Of a stretch of DNA of 64,000 nucleotides, positions 18,378 through 29,171 are shown in pieces; position 1 is the first letter of the stretch; every line of letters begins with the position of its first letter. The position numbers and the translations under genes were made by a program. Source of the DNA: Psychromonas sp. MB-3u-54 (lineage in GTDB: Bacteria > Pseudomonadota > Gammaproteobacteria > Enterobacterales > Psychromonadaceae); NCBI RefSeq assembly GCF_002836415.1, contig NZ_PJBP01000184.1, positions 1-64,000 on the forward strand, read 5' to 3'. A model generated the notes under the pieces. The model was not told the origin of the DNA. It saw only the letters and a list, made by a program, of their open reading frames with translations, and ran no database searches.

Positions 18378-19478
18378 TTAATGATTGATACTAATATCCG
18401 AGAGGGGGATACAACTGCAGGCAAGAATATATCCCTGCTCAATTTCTAAATCACTTAATCCTTCATTATTTAATATCTGCACTTCACCTTCGACTAATTT
18501 AACTTTGCAGCTGCCACATTGTCCACCCCGGCAGGAATAAGGAATATCGATACCTGCTTGTTCCGCCTGATCTAATAATAGTTGTTGATTATCGCCCTGA
18601 GCGGTCACATTTGAGCCTTGATAATGTATTGCTAAGGTCTTTTTATTGCTTTCCTGTTGATCGTCCTGAGCGCTATAAAATCGGGCACCCTGGGCACTGA
18701 TCACTTGTACCTCGTCACCTGCTCGAATCAAACCTTCATTAAGGGGGATTAAATTTTGCCCAAAGTCGATATTCCCATGGGAATATCGAAATTTAGATAA
18801 TGTTAGTAAAGGTTCACTTTGATCAGCAATCCCGGTTTTAGGATTAACATTAATAAATATACAACGTGAGCAAGGTTTACTGACTTCAAACTCGACTTCT
18901 CCAATCTTAATGCGGGACCAGCTGTCTTCAACAAAAGGGAAATCACCCTTGATCACAATATTAGGGCGAAAATGTAACGCAGTTACCGGCGTTGTTAAGC
19001 GCGCATTAAGTTGCTCCACGGATGTCTGATTAATCAATAATAACGGGTAACCATCGGCAAATGAAACCGGTGCGTTAGTATTTTTTACCAGCCGCTGAGT
19101 CTCTTCTGCGAGAAAGACCAGCTGGCATTTTTTCTGCAGAAAGGCTGAAAACCATTGGTCGTAATCATCGTGACAATGCACCGCGCTAACATTATCAGAC
19201 CACAGCTGCGCATTTTTAGTGTGCTGGCTAAAATCCGCGGGATTAATGGTTAATGATGGCATATTAGGCGCGCTGACTATTAACATCTTTTTTGAAAACT
19301 GCACCTCTATTTGGGTGAGTTGCGGGTAACTTCGGCCGGTGATAAATTGCCCTTGTTGATCAATCAACATATAACGACGATCAAACTTTAAGCCTTTTTT
19401 TTCAACTTTTGCTGCAGGTTGGTTAATTGCTTTGACTGATTTAATGGGATAAATATAAATATCTGTAAGTGTTTGCAA
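18378..19478 (-). CDS. ycbX: MOSC-domain protein with C-terminal 2Fe-2S ferredoxin domain, YcbX-like
   Basis: YcbX is a molybdenum-cofactor enzyme that, in E. coli, detoxifies N-hydroxylated base analogues. The 366-residue product has the N-terminal MOSC beta-barrel domain (YIYPIKSVKAI), the MOSC catalytic region with the conserved cysteine in KPCSRCIF, and a plant-type ferredoxin domain at the C-terminus with Cys316, Cys321, Cys324 and Cys354. The start is a TTG at 19478, with AGAAGG about nine bases upstream; no closer ATG gives the conserved N-terminus. mgsA lies 24 bases upstream on the same strand, so the two may be cotranscribed. Confidence 0.9.
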   Translation of the reverse strand: MQTLTDIYIYPIKSVKAINQPAAKVEKKGLKFDRRYMLIDQQGQFITGRSYPQLTQIEVQFSKKMLIVSAPNMPSLTINPADFSQHTKNAQLWSDNVSAVHCHDDYDQWFSAFLQKKCQLVFLAEETQRLVKNTNAPVSFADGYPLLLINQTSVEQLNARLTTPVTALHFRPNIVIKGDFPFVEDSWSRIKIGEVEFEVSKPCSRCIFINVNPKTGIADQSEPLLTLSKFRYSHGNIDFGQNLIPLNEGLIRAGDEVQVISAQGARFYSAQDDQQESNKKTLAIHYQGSNVTAQGDNQQLLLDQAEQAGIDIPYSCRGGQCGSCKVKLVEGEVQILNNEGLSDLEIEQGYILACSCIPLSDISINH

Positions 19479-19502
19479 GTTAAAAGCCTTCTTAAGGAGG
19501 TG

Positions 19503-20442
<940 letters not shown>

Positions 20443-20802
20443 TTAAGCAGAATAGCGTTTGTCACCAAACATTAATTTATAGATCAACCAGATAGCTAAA
20501 ATCAGGGTCAATGTGACTGAAAATAAGTTTGATCCTAATTCAGGGTGTTGTGTGCCAATAAAAGCAGAGTAAGAGAATATGCCAATAAAGAAGGCTACCC
20601 AAGCCGGGCGAATACTGATTTCATTATCAGCTTCTTTAATATAAAGAGCATAAAAGTGATTCACAGAAAAGAACAGCGTAAGAAAAGCAAAAAAGGAAAA
20701 CGGAACGGGTTGTTTGGTAAGCATAGAATAACAGGCACTTAGTGAAAGCCCGATAATGTAAGTGTAAACAAGCCACTTTAATGAAATAATCGGTTGACTC
20801 AT
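20443..20802 (-). CDS. Small hypothetical membrane protein, four predicted helices
   Basis: I do not recognise this 119-residue protein. It has four hydrophobic segments at about residues 8-27, 34-53, 66-82 and 92-111 separated by short loops, and a basic C-terminus, so it is an integral inner-membrane protein. No catalytic motif is visible. Codon use looks like that of its neighbours, and it is transcribed divergently from sthA with a 222-base promoter region between. It is likely a real gene because of its consistent membrane topology. Confidence 0.7.
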   Translation of the reverse strand: MSQPIISLKWLVYTYIIGLSLSACYSMLTKQPVPFSFFAFLTLFFSVNHFYALYIKEADNEISIRPAWVAFFIGIFSYSAFIGTQHPELGSNLFSVTLTLILAIWLIYKLMFGDKRYSA

Positions 20803-21024
20803 AGCGTTTTTCCTCGAAGTATTTGAAATATTAATGTTAAAAATAGCATGATAAATTACTTAAATCCTCTTTTTATTGTTCATTTTTCCATAGTTAAAGT
20901 AAAACTTTTATATTTATTTTCTCTAACTATTGTATGGCGCACGATTTGTTGTTGGAATGTGTGACAAATGACAGTAATTTGTTAACATAATCGGTTTGTC
21001 GCCCACCCGAACCCGAGGTCCATC

Positions 21025-22455
21025 ATGTCCACAGTAAAAGATACAAGCGTTAAACCTAAACACGATCATTATGATGCTATTGTAATTGGTAGCGGACCGG
21101 GTGGAGAGGGGGCTGCAATGAAGCTTGCTAAGGGAGGCTTACGTGTTGCTATTGTTGAAAAATATAAAGATATTGGCGGGGGTTGTACTCATTGGGGAAC
21201 CATTCCTTCCAAGGCGTTGCGCCACAGTGTCAGCCAACTTATTGAATTAAAGAAAAACTCCTTATTTCTTACCAATTATCCTCAGAATAAAACATTTACC
21301 TTTAGAGACGTTTTGGCTCATACCCAGAGTGTGATTGCCAAGCAGGTTACGATGCGCAGTGGTTTTTATAATCGTAATAATTGCAGTTTATATTTTGGTG
21401 GTGCAAGCTTTATTGACAAACACACGGTTTTAATTACTAAAGCTGACGGCACAGCAGAAACTATCACTGCCAAAGATATTATCATTGCCACGGGATCGCG
21501 GCCTTATCGCCCTGCAGACATTGATTTTACTGCGGCCAATATTTACGACAGTGATACCATTCTTGCTTTAGACCATCATCCGCAACACATTGTGATTTAT
21601 GGGGCTGGGGTTGTGGGCTGTGAATACGCTTCGATATTCAACGGGTTAGGCGTCAAAACTGACTTAATTAATACTCGGGATAGTTTGCTGTCATTTTTAG
21701 ATGCGGAAATGTCCGATGCACTTTCCTATCATTTTAGAAATTCAGGCATGATCCTGCGCCATGATGAAGAATATGAAAGAGTTGAAAGTACAGCGAATGG
21801 GGTTGTGATCCACTTGAAGTCAGGTAAAAAGATGAAAGCCGACTGTCTGCTATATGCCAATGGACGCACCGGTAACACGGATAAATTAACCTTAGAGAAT
21901 GTTGATCTCAAACCCGATGCGCGAGGACAACTGACCGTCAATGAACACTATCAAACCGAGGTAGATAATATTTATGGCCTGGGGGATATAATTGGTTATC
22001 CAAGCCTTGCCAGTGCTGCTTACGATCAGGGCCGGATTGCAGCACACTTTATTCTAACCCAAGAGGGTAAGAAAAAGCTGATAAAAGATATTCCAACGGG
22101 TATTTATACTATTCCGGAAATCAGCTCCGTAGGTAAAACTGAACAGATGTTAACCCAGCAAAAAGTTCCCTATGAGGTAGGGCGTGCACTGTTTAAAGAT
22201 TTAGCACGTTCACAAATTTTAGGCTCAGAGGTCGGCAGTTTAAAAATACTCTTTCACCGCGAAACAAAAGAGATATTAGGGATTCATTGTTTTGGCGAGC
22301 GGGCAGCTGAAATTATTCATATCGGACAGGCTATTATGGAACAAAAAGGGGAAGGTAATACCATTGAGTATTTTGTTAAGACTACCTTTAACTATCCAAC
22401 CATGGCAGAAGCTTACCGTGTGGCAGCTTTGAATGGTCTAAACAGATTGTTTTAG
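21025..22455 (+). CDS. sthA: Soluble pyridine nucleotide transhydrogenase
   Basis: SthA (UdhA) is a soluble FAD flavoprotein that transfers hydride between NADPH and NAD+, balancing the two pools. The 476-residue protein has the FAD-binding [10 protein letters not shown], the second Rossmann motif [13 protein letters not shown], and the dimer interface with [10 protein letters not shown]. The disulfide-type active site is [13 protein letters not shown]: the first Cys (54) is present but the second is Thr59, as is usual for SthA and unlike lipoamide dehydrogenase or glutathione reductase. The ATG has a GAGG site eight bases upstream. Confidence 0.96.
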   Translation: MSTVKDTSVKPKHDHYDAIVIGSGPGGEGAAMKLAKGGLRVAIVEKYKDIGGGCTHWGTIPSKALRHSVSQLIELKKNSLFLTNYPQNKTFTFRDVLAHTQSVIAKQVTMRSGFYNRNNCSLYFGGASFIDKHTVLITKADGTAETITAKDIIIATGSRPYRPADIDFTAANIYDSDTILALDHHPQHIVIYGAGVVGCEYASIFNGLGVKTDLINTRDSLLSFLDAEMSDALSYHFRNSGMILRHDEEYERVESTANGVVIHLKSGKKMKADCLLYANGRTGNTDKLTLENVDLKPDARGQLTVNEHYQTEVDNIYGLGDIIGYPSLASAAYDQGRIAAHFILTQEGKKKLIKDIPTGIYTIPEISSVGKTEQMLTQQKVPYEVGRALFKDLARSQILGSEVGSLKILFHRETKEILGIHCFGERAAEIIHIGQAIMEQKGEGNTIEYFVKTTFNYPTMAEAYRVAALNGLNRLF

Positions 22456-22509
22456 TGCTTCTTTTTATCAATAACTTATTGTTATAGAAGGGCTTGTAAA
22501 TCGTTTTCT

Positions 22510-22540
22510 AACCCATAAATAAGCATTATTTATGGGTTTT
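22510..22540. terminator. Terminator after sthA
   Basis: AACCCATAAATA (22510-22521) and TATTTATGGGTT (22527-22538) form a perfect 12-bp stem with a five-base loop, followed by T residues. It lies between the convergent sthA and nudE genes. Confidence 0.85.
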
Positions 22541-22552
22541 TTATGCCCGTCA

Positions 22553-23110
22553 TCAGGCTTCGTTAAGCGCCTTTAAGGTCAATAATAACGCTGCTATTCC
22601 TCGCGCCTCCTGAAAATCATTCCTGGCTAATAACTCATCTACTTTATTTAATGGCCATTTTATCACTTCTAACGGCTCTGGTTCGTCACCCTCGAGTTTT
22701 TCGGGGTAAAGATCAAATGCCATGAACAGGGTCATCTCACTGCTGAAATAACTGGGTGCCATGGTGACGGTTTTAAGTTTTTGTAACTTTTTAGCGCCAA
22801 AACCTATTTCTTCCTTTAATTCTCTATTCGCTGCTTGTTTAGCTGTTTCGCCGGAATCGATAAGTCCCTTTGGGAAACCTATTTCATAGGAATGCGTGCC
22901 CGCAGCATATTCTCTTATCAGTAAAAGAGTTTCAGGATCGTAAAATGGAACAATCAGTACAGCGCCTTTGTGGTAACCCTGCATACGTTCAAATTCTCGC
23001 TGCTGCCCATTACTAAATTTCAGTTGCAGCGCTTCAATTTTAAAAAATCTACTACTCGCAACTAGACTGCGCTTGAGGATTTGAGGTAATGTTGGTGATG
23101 ATTGACTCAT
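22553..23110 (-). CDS. nudE: NUDIX hydrolase NudE, ADP compounds hydrolase
   Basis: NudE hydrolyses ADP-ribose, NADH and diadenosine polyphosphates. The 185-residue protein has a complete Nudix box from Gly82 to Phe104 (G-x5-E-x7-RELKEEIGF) with the metal-binding glutamates present. Length and flanking sequence (RFFKIEALQLKFSNG before, and a long C-terminal extension) fit NudE better than other Nudix families. It is divergent from yrfG, with mrcA a little further on, as in the E. coli mrcA-nudE-yrfG neighbourhood. Confidence 0.9.
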   Translation of the reverse strand: MSQSSPTLPQILKRSLVASSRFFKIEALQLKFSNGQQREFERMQGYHKGAVLIVPFYDPETLLLIREYAAGTHSYEIGFPKGLIDSGETAKQAANRELKEEIGFGAKKLQKLKTVTMAPSYFSSEMTLFMAFDLYPEKLEGDEPEPLEVIKWPLNKVDELLARNDFQEARGIAALLLTLKALNEA

Positions 23111-23188
23111 ATAAACTCTCTTTAGCCAATGAATAAGATGTTATCTTACAAGTAACTGCTGATTAATTACAACCTATTGAGGTATTTT

Positions 23189-23845
23189 ATGCATTCTGCA
23201 CTAGAGGTCGACACAGTCTTACTGGACATGGATGGAACATTGCTTGATTTGCATTATGACAACCATTTCTGGATGGAATATGTACCCCGTCAATATGCGC
23301 AGAAAGCGCATATTTCATTAGCACAAGCACAACATCATATGTCTGCTCAGTATACAAAGGTTGCAGGGAGTTTAGATTGGTACTGTTATGATTATTGGAG
23401 TGCTACCTTAGGCTTAGATATCCATCAATTACAGTACCAAACAAAGCATAAAATCCAATTGCGCAGTGATACTCTGTGGTTTTTGGAATACCTGAAGAGT
23501 TTAAATAAACGGGTTATTATGTTAACCAATGCCCATCGCAGTGGCATAGCGTTAAAGATGCAGCAGTGTGAAATCACACATTACTTCGAAGCAATTGTTT
23601 CTAGCCATGATTATCGAATAGCCAAGGAAAGCCGGACTTTTTGGCAAATGGCTGCAGAGCAATATAGTATCGATTTTAAACAGTCTTTATTCATTGATGA
23701 CAGTGAAAAAATACTGCAGGTTGCACAGCAAGTTGGGGTTGCTTATTTACGCGGTATCAAAACGCCGGATAGCGAAAAACCTGCGCAAGAGATGCAGCAT
23801 TTTCAGGGCATTAACCTGTTTTCTGAATTGTTAATACATAAATAA
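23189..23845 (+). CDS. yrfG: HAD-superfamily nucleotidase YrfG-like (GMP/IMP nucleotidase)
   Basis: This is a HAD-family phosphatase of 218 residues. Motif I is LLDMDGTLLD with nucleophile Asp13 and Asp15, motif II is MLTNAH, and motif III/IV is FIDDSEKIL. E. coli YrfG dephosphorylates GMP and IMP, and the local gene order around nudE and mrcA supports orthology. The ATG at 23189 is preferred to an in-frame TTG at 23177 because GAGG sits six bases before it. Substrate assignment is by family, not visible in the sequence. Confidence 0.87.
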   Translation: MHSALEVDTVLLDMDGTLLDLHYDNHFWMEYVPRQYAQKAHISLAQAQHHMSAQYTKVAGSLDWYCYDYWSATLGLDIHQLQYQTKHKIQLRSDTLWFLEYLKSLNKRVIMLTNAHRSGIALKMQQCEITHYFEAIVSSHDYRIAKESRTFWQMAAEQYSIDFKQSLFIDDSEKILQVAQQVGVAYLRGIKTPDSEKPAQEMQHFQGINLFSELLIHK

Positions 23846-24214
23846 CGAATAGCGGGACGGCAGATAATACTCTTATTATGGTTAAATTGTGCTTTTTGTC
23901 ATTCCATCTAAAAAAGCCGGTACAGTTATAGCAAAAGAATTAATGAAGTGAGCAATGATTGCGAAGGAAAAATTAGCGCTAATAAGGCGTGAATTGCATT
24001 CGATCATTGTTCTCCTTCACAAAATAGTATGGAACGATTTGAACTGCTTTAGCTGACCACGAAGTGGTGAAGAACAGGACGTTCTGAATAAAATTCACAA
24101 CGCAGTTAGGGATGATTTTAACCAGCAAGGGTGATCACCTTTTTAGTTCTTTTGGTATTATACTAAAATGACTTGAAGATGCTGATTTCTGCGTCTTCAA
24201 GTCAAGTAGCGGAG
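23846..24214. other. Gene-free region between yrfG and mrcA
   Basis: These 369 bases contain no credible reading frame. They hold imperfect inverted segments at about 23950-24040 and, at the right end, the ACTTGAAGATGC hairpin listed separately. Both flanking genes converge here. Confidence 0.5.
24171..24202. repeat. ACTTGAAGATGC palindrome (short REP-like copy), near the mrcA end
   Basis: ACTTGAAGATGC (24171-24182) and GCGTCTTCAAGT (24191-24202) form a 12-bp stem with one G-T pair and an 8-base loop. The same 12-mer forms the ends of the longer elements at 45963-46204 and 62376-62698 and the short palindrome at 56297-56349. It sits 13 bases past the mrcA stop on the minus strand and may also act as an mRNA 3' hairpin. 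Confidence 0.75.
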
Positions 24215-26782
24215 CTAGAACAGTTCATCGACAGAAGTCGGGGCGTTGTAGAGTATCTCCTGATTGTCCTCTGTTAATGTTTTATCTTTGAAAACAGTCT
24301 TTCGATTAACATATTCGGAAGGGACAGAATCGGCTCTGAAATATTCAAACAAGGTATTGTGATCTGTCTGGTAAGTTAGCAGCCCCGAGTTTCGGTCGAT
24401 CCGCACGGTAGAAATATTGCTCGGAGTGTCTACTGTTACCACGGGATTTGATGACGCTGTTTCCTGCATAAATTCTATCCAGGCAGGTTGGGCAGTTTTT
24501 GCACCAAATTCAGATCCGTAGGATTGATCTTTATCAAGATTATTGTTGTAGCTGGTTCGGCCTAAATCAAGATTGAAGTCATCAAATCCAACCCATGATG
24601 TAGCCACCGTATGACCTGCAAAACCGGAAAACCACGCATCTTTCGATCCGTTTGTGGTGCCTGTTTTACCACCCATGTCATGGCGCTTCAAAGCCCGTCC
24701 AGCACGCCATCCTGTGCCATTCCACCCGCTATTATGTTGCCAGCTTCCTCCTCCCCAGATTGCCGTTTTTAATAATTCTCGGGTTAAAAAAGAGGTTTCT
24801 GCGCTAATTACTGCCGGTGCGATTTGCTCTGCACTTACGGGGGAAATAGGACAAATATTAGCCCCTTTGTCGAGCGCTGTTTGTGTTGCTATAAATGGCT
24901 GGTTATTTTCCTGTTGCGTATAAAGCTCAGCACAATCAGAGCAAACAATTTTAGGATTCGCCTGGTAAATGACGCTGCCATAAGCATTCTCAATACGCTC
25001 GATAAGATAGGGCTCTATTCTAAAGCCTCCGTTGGCGATAATGGCATAACCTGTCGCGAGACTTAATGGCGAAATAGAGGCAGAGCCTAACGCTATGGTA
25101 TTGTTTTGGGGAAGATTCTTTCTCTCAAAACCATATTTTTCCAGCTGGTTAGTCACTTTTGTTAATCCGAGATCTTGTACCAGACGAACGGAGACGACGT
25201 TTTTAGATTGTCCCATCGCTTGACGCAAGCGAATCGGGCCGGCATAAACCTCTGGCGAATTTTTTGGTCTCCAGGCTGTACTTCCCGCCCATTCATTAAT
25301 AGGGGCATCATTAACCAAAGTGGCCAGCGTATAACCATTATCCAGTGCCGCAGAGTAAATAAACGGCTTGATATTTGAACCCACTTGGCGCTGCGCTTGC
25401 GTCGCGCGATTAAATTTACTCTGTTCAAAACTAAAACCACCGACCATAGAAGTAATAGCACCATCCTGTGGATTGAGAGAAACAAATGCCGCGCTAGCAT
25501 CGGGGTATTGAGATAATTCTAATTTTTGTGCAACTTCACGCACCCAGATTTGTTGACCTACAGCGACAATCTCAGAGGCTTTTTTAGGCTCATCTCCTTG
25601 TCTTGAATTTGTGATAAAGGGTCTGGCCCATTTTAAACCATCCCAATCTATCTGTTGTAAGACGCCCTGGCCACTTTTAGTGATCACTTTAATGGCCTGT
25701 TTTGTCACCTTGACCACCACGGCCGGATGCAGGTCGCCAGAGTCAGGTGTTTGGCTTAAAGTTGAAAGGATCGCCTCGGTGCTCCAACTTTCTGCCGGCG
25801 CTTGCCATAACACTTTGCTCGCACCGCGGTAACCGTGACGTTTATCATAATCATGCAGGTTATTAAGTGTTGCTTTGTTAGCGGCTTGCTGGTCAATTTT
25901 ATTGATCGTGGTATAAACATTAAAACCTTCGTTGTAACTGCGTTCGGATCCATATAGTTCAATTAATTTATTACGTGCTATTTCTGCTACATAATGGGCT
26001 GACAGTGTTATCTCCGCGCCATGGTAGGTGGCCGTAATCGGGCTTGTCTTTGCGGTTTCGTATTGATCTTGAGTAATGTAGTTTTCCGATAACATACGAA
26101 ATAAAACAACATTACGTCGCATCTTCGCATTTTTAGGCGAAGTGATAGGATTTAAATTCGAGGGTGCTTTTGGCAAGCCTGCCAGAACGGCCATTTCTGC
26201 TAAGGTTAATTCCGAGACATTTTTGCCATAATAAACCTGAGCGGCTGCGCCAATACCATATGCTCGTTGCCCCAAAGCAATTTTATTCAAATAGAGCATC
26301 ATAATTTCATCTTTAGTTAATATTTGCTCGAGCTGAACGGCAATAAAAACCTCTTTGATTTTACGGATAAATGTTCTGTCACGGGTTAAAAAGAAGTTAC
26401 GTGCTACCTGCTGGGTAATAGTACTGGCACCTTGCGTTGCAGAACCCGTTGAAACCCATACGCTTACCGCACGCATAATACCAATTGGATCGATCCCGAA
26501 ATGTTGGTGAAATCGGCTGTCTTCTATGGCTATAAAAGCATTAGTCAGCATCTCTGGAATATCTTCTTTAGTCAGAGGAATACGGCGTTTTTCTCCAAAT
26601 TGAGAAAGCAGTTCACCATCAATACTGTAAACTTTCATTGGCACTTGTAATTGAATCTCGGTAATAGTGGCAACATCGGGTAAATCAGATTTTACGAGAT
26701 AATAAATTGCGACTATGGCGGCAATACCCGCTAAGCCCATAAAAATTGAAAATAATACCAAGCGTTTAATCCATTGCATCAT
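24215..26782 (-). CDS. mrcA: Penicillin-binding protein 1A, bifunctional peptidoglycan synthase
   Basis: PBP1A polymerises and cross-links peptidoglycan from lipid II in the periplasm. The 855-residue protein has an N-terminal membrane anchor (residues 6-29), a glycosyltransferase domain with the catalytic EDSRFHQHFG and the GASTITQQVARN segments, and a transpeptidase domain with nucleophile Ser469 (SNIK), a later SxN, and KTGT at 706-709. An OB-like insert lies between the domains, as in E. coli PBP1A. It is divergent from pilM with a 202-base shared upstream region, the usual arrangement in this group. Confidence 0.97.
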   Translation of the reverse strand: MMQWIKRLVLFSIFMGLAGIAAIVAIYYLVKSDLPDVATITEIQLQVPMKVYSIDGELLSQFGEKRRIPLTKEDIPEMLTNAFIAIEDSRFHQHFGIDPIGIMRAVSVWVSTGSATQGASTITQQVARNFFLTRDRTFIRKIKEVFIAVQLEQILTKDEIMMLYLNKIALGQRAYGIGAAAQVYYGKNVSELTLAEMAVLAGLPKAPSNLNPITSPKNAKMRRNVVLFRMLSENYITQDQYETAKTSPITATYHGAEITLSAHYVAEIARNKLIELYGSERSYNEGFNVYTTINKIDQQAANKATLNNLHDYDKRHGYRGASKVLWQAPAESWSTEAILSTLSQTPDSGDLHPAVVVKVTKQAIKVITKSGQGVLQQIDWDGLKWARPFITNSRQGDEPKKASEIVAVGQQIWVREVAQKLELSQYPDASAAFVSLNPQDGAITSMVGGFSFEQSKFNRATQAQRQVGSNIKPFIYSAALDNGYTLATLVNDAPINEWAGSTAWRPKNSPEVYAGPIRLRQAMGQSKNVVSVRLVQDLGLTKVTNQLEKYGFERKNLPQNNTIALGSASISPLSLATGYAIIANGGFRIEPYLIERIENAYGSVIYQANPKIVCSDCAELYTQQENNQPFIATQTALDKGANICPISPVSAEQIAPAVISAETSFLTRELLKTAIWGGGSWQHNSGWNGTGWRAGRALKRHDMGGKTGTTNGSKDAWFSGFAGHTVATSWVGFDDFNLDLGRTSYNNNLDKDQSYGSEFGAKTAQPAWIEFMQETASSNPVVTVDTPSNISTVRIDRNSGLLTYQTDHNTLFEYFRADSVPSEYVNRKTVFKDKTLTEDNQEILYNAPTSVDELF

Positions 26783-26984
26783 TTATACTTACCTTAAAAT
26801 TTGTTGCTATTAATTGATTTAAGTTGTTACTCGGTCACAATAGAGTTCATTATATAGTGATATTTGTACAGATAAAGAGGGAATTGTGACTTCACTCCTT
26901 GGCACTTACTGATTTTAGAATTAATATCAGTCTAAAGAACTAGTATCAGTATCAACAGATTAAGTTTATTTTAACAGGAATTTT

Positions 26985-28049
26985 ATGTTTAAAGGTTTTA
27001 AAAAATCCAACCCAAGTGCTTTGATCGGAATTGACTTTGGCTCAAGTGCAATTAAAGCAATTGCACTGTCTAAGATTAAGGGCAATTTTCAAATAGATGC
27101 GGTTGCTGAAATAGCGCTTGAAAAAGGTGTTATTGTTGATCATCGCTTTGAAGATATGGGTAAATTAACTGAAATTATTAAACAATTACACAAAAACTTT
27201 CCCGCATCATACCAAAATGTTGCGATTGCTGTCAGCGGTGCAGATGTTATTACCAAAGTTATCCCGATGAATACTGATTTAAATGATCTGGCGTTGGAAT
27301 ATCAAGTTGAAATTGAAGCTGAAAATAGTATTCCCTTCCCCTTAGATGAAATTTTTTTGGATTTTGAAATTATCGGCATCAATGCAAATAATCCGGACTT
27401 TAAAGATGTTTTATTGAGTGCTGCACGAAAAGATACGGTACTTTCACAAGTGAATTGTATCGAGGAAGCAGGATTACAGGTGAAAATTGTTGATATTGCA
27501 AGCCATGCACTGGCACGCGCTTGTAATTTACTCTTTTCAAGTGAAGATTTCGATAAAGGTATTGCGGTTGTTGATATTGGTGCATCAGAAATGACTTTAA
27601 ACATATTGCATCAAGGACAAGTTATATTTTCACGGACTAAAAATCATGGCGGGGCTGTCTGTACCCAGATGATAGCCGATCGTTATGGCTTAAAACTGGC
27701 TGAAGCAGAAAAAATTAAAGTTGAGCGTGACTGGCCGCTCGATTGTGATATAGATGTTCTCGCACCCTTTATTACGATGACGGTGAATCATTTACGCTTT
27801 GATCTGCGCATGTTTACCAACGCACCCAAGAATATCGGCGTGGCGAAAATTATGCTTACCGGAGGTTGTCAATTGCTGCCTGGATTAGCTGATCAAATAC
27901 AAGAACAGCTCGACTTTGAGACTGAAATTGTTAATCCATTTCTCGGGTTTGAGTACAAAAACCCATCGGATAAAAAATTTCTTCATCAGTTTTCCACAAA
28001 GTATATGATGGCCTTAGGGTTAGCATTAAGAGGGCAAGCTAATGTCTAA
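26985..28049 (+). CDS. pilM: Type IV pilus assembly protein PilM, actin-like
   Basis: PilM is a cytoplasmic actin-like ATP-binding protein that docks to the N-terminus of PilN and links the pilus motor to the alignment complex. The 354-residue protein starts with ALIGIDFGSSAIKAI, a typical phosphate-1 motif of the actin fold, and has VVDIGASEMTLNI as phosphate-2 and LTGGCQLLPGL as the adenosine motif. Its last codons overlap the pilN start by eight bases. It is the first gene of pilMNOPQ, divergent from mrcA. Confidence 0.96.
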   Translation: MFKGFKKSNPSALIGIDFGSSAIKAIALSKIKGNFQIDAVAEIALEKGVIVDHRFEDMGKLTEIIKQLHKNFPASYQNVAIAVSGADVITKVIPMNTDLNDLALEYQVEIEAENSIPFPLDEIFLDFEIIGINANNPDFKDVLLSAARKDTVLSQVNCIEEAGLQVKIVDIASHALARACNLLFSSEDFDKGIAVVDIGASEMTLNILHQGQVIFSRTKNHGGAVCTQMIADRYGLKLAEAEKIKVERDWPLDCDIDVLAPFITMTVNHLRFDLRMFTNAPKNIGVAKIMLTGGCQLLPGLADQIQEQLDFETEIVNPFLGFEYKNPSDKKFLHQFSTKYMMALGLALRGQANV

Positions 28050-28599
28050 TATTAATTTATTGCCATGGCGGGATGAGCTTAAAAAGAAAAAGAAAAAAAT
28101 GTTTTTGTTTTTTTTAGGCTTAAGTTCTATTTTGATCTTGGGCGTTTCTTATTCAGGGACGTTATATGTTGATGCCTTAATTGGTGCTCAAAACCAGCGT
28201 AATGAATACTTGCAGATTCAAAATACCATTTTGGACAGGCGCATTGCAGATGTGCGTCAAATCAAAAAAGAGAAAGAGGAACTTGAACGACGTATTCTTC
28301 TCATCCAAAAATTAGAAGAGAAGCGTAATTATGCAACGCATCTCTTTAATATCTTGCCGCAAGTTGTCCCAACAGGTATTTATTTAAACAGCATCACATT
28401 TGCGAACGGACAAGTTGATGTCAGGGGGATGAGTGAGTCGAATAATCGCCTTACTAAAATGACCCGAAATATTGATAGTTCTGATTGGTTGGGAGATGCT
28501 TATATCAGCTCTATTATTACGGGACCGACTGAACCTATCAAATTAAGTCAGTTCGTAATGAGATTTGTTGTCATTCCTGAACGAAAAGGGGGAAAGTAA
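28042..28599 (+). CDS. pilN: Type IV pilus assembly protein PilN
   Basis: PilN is a bitopic inner-membrane protein with a short cytoplasmic tail that binds PilM and a periplasmic domain that pairs with PilO. The tail carries the diagnostic INLLPWRDE motif right at the start, followed by a lysine-rich stretch, a membrane helix at about residues 22-42, a coiled coil rich in Lys, Glu and Arg, and the ferredoxin-like domain (185 residues in all). It overlaps pilM and its stop meets the pilO start. Confidence 0.95.
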   Translation: MSNINLLPWRDELKKKKKKMFLFFLGLSSILILGVSYSGTLYVDALIGAQNQRNEYLQIQNTILDRRIADVRQIKKEKEELERRILLIQKLEEKRNYATHLFNILPQVVPTGIYLNSITFANGQVDVRGMSESNNRLTKMTRNIDSSDWLGDAYISSIITGPTEPIKLSQFVMRFVVIPERKGGK

Positions 28600-29171
28600 T
28601 GGATTTAAATGAATTAGATTTTGAAAATGTAGGCAGTTGGCCCGCGCTATACCGAGGGATATTTATTGCTTGTGCCTGTACTGTATTAAGTGGTGTTTTT
28701 TTTTATTTTATTACTATGCCGCAGCTAGATAATCTAGAAAAGGTTCAAGAAAATGAGGTTGTTTTAAAAAACGAGTTCAAGGAAAAGGCTGCATTATCTT
28801 CTCATTTAGAAGCGTACCGTGCGCAAATGGTCGACATTAAGCTTGTTTTTAAAGGCTTGCTTAACAGACTACCTAGTAGTGCAGAGGTAGCTAGTTTACT
28901 TGATGATATTAGTTTTGTTGGTGCCGATAATGGTCTGCAGTTTAAAAGTATTAACTGGGGAATTACAACCGAGGGGGAACTTTCCACTGAAGTGCCTATT
29001 AGTATTCAAGTTGTGGGGCGTTATCAAGATCTCGGTCATTTTGCCGCAGATATTGCAGCGCTGCCGCGGATCGTCATTTTGGATAATCTAACATTGACGA
29101 AAGGTGAGCGAGATTTAATGACTTTAAATGTAATTGCGAAAACATATAGGTATAAGGAGAGCCAAAAATGA
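28599..29171 (+). CDS. pilO: Type IV pilus assembly protein PilO
   Basis: PilO is the partner of PilN in the inner-membrane alignment complex. The 190-residue protein has a membrane helix at about residues 22-44, a coiled-coil segment and a periplasmic ferredoxin-like domain with LLNRLPSSAEVASLLDDIS, typical of the family. It begins at the last base of the pilN stop (TAATG arrangement) and its stop overlaps the pilP start, indicating coupled translation. Confidence 0.95.
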   Translation: MDLNELDFENVGSWPALYRGIFIACACTVLSGVFFYFITMPQLDNLEKVQENEVVLKNEFKEKAALSSHLEAYRAQMVDIKLVFKGLLNRLPSSAEVASLLDDISFVGADNGLQFKSINWGITTEGELSTEVPISIQVVGRYQDLGHFAADIAALPRIVILDNLTLTKGERDLMTLNVIAKTYRYKESQK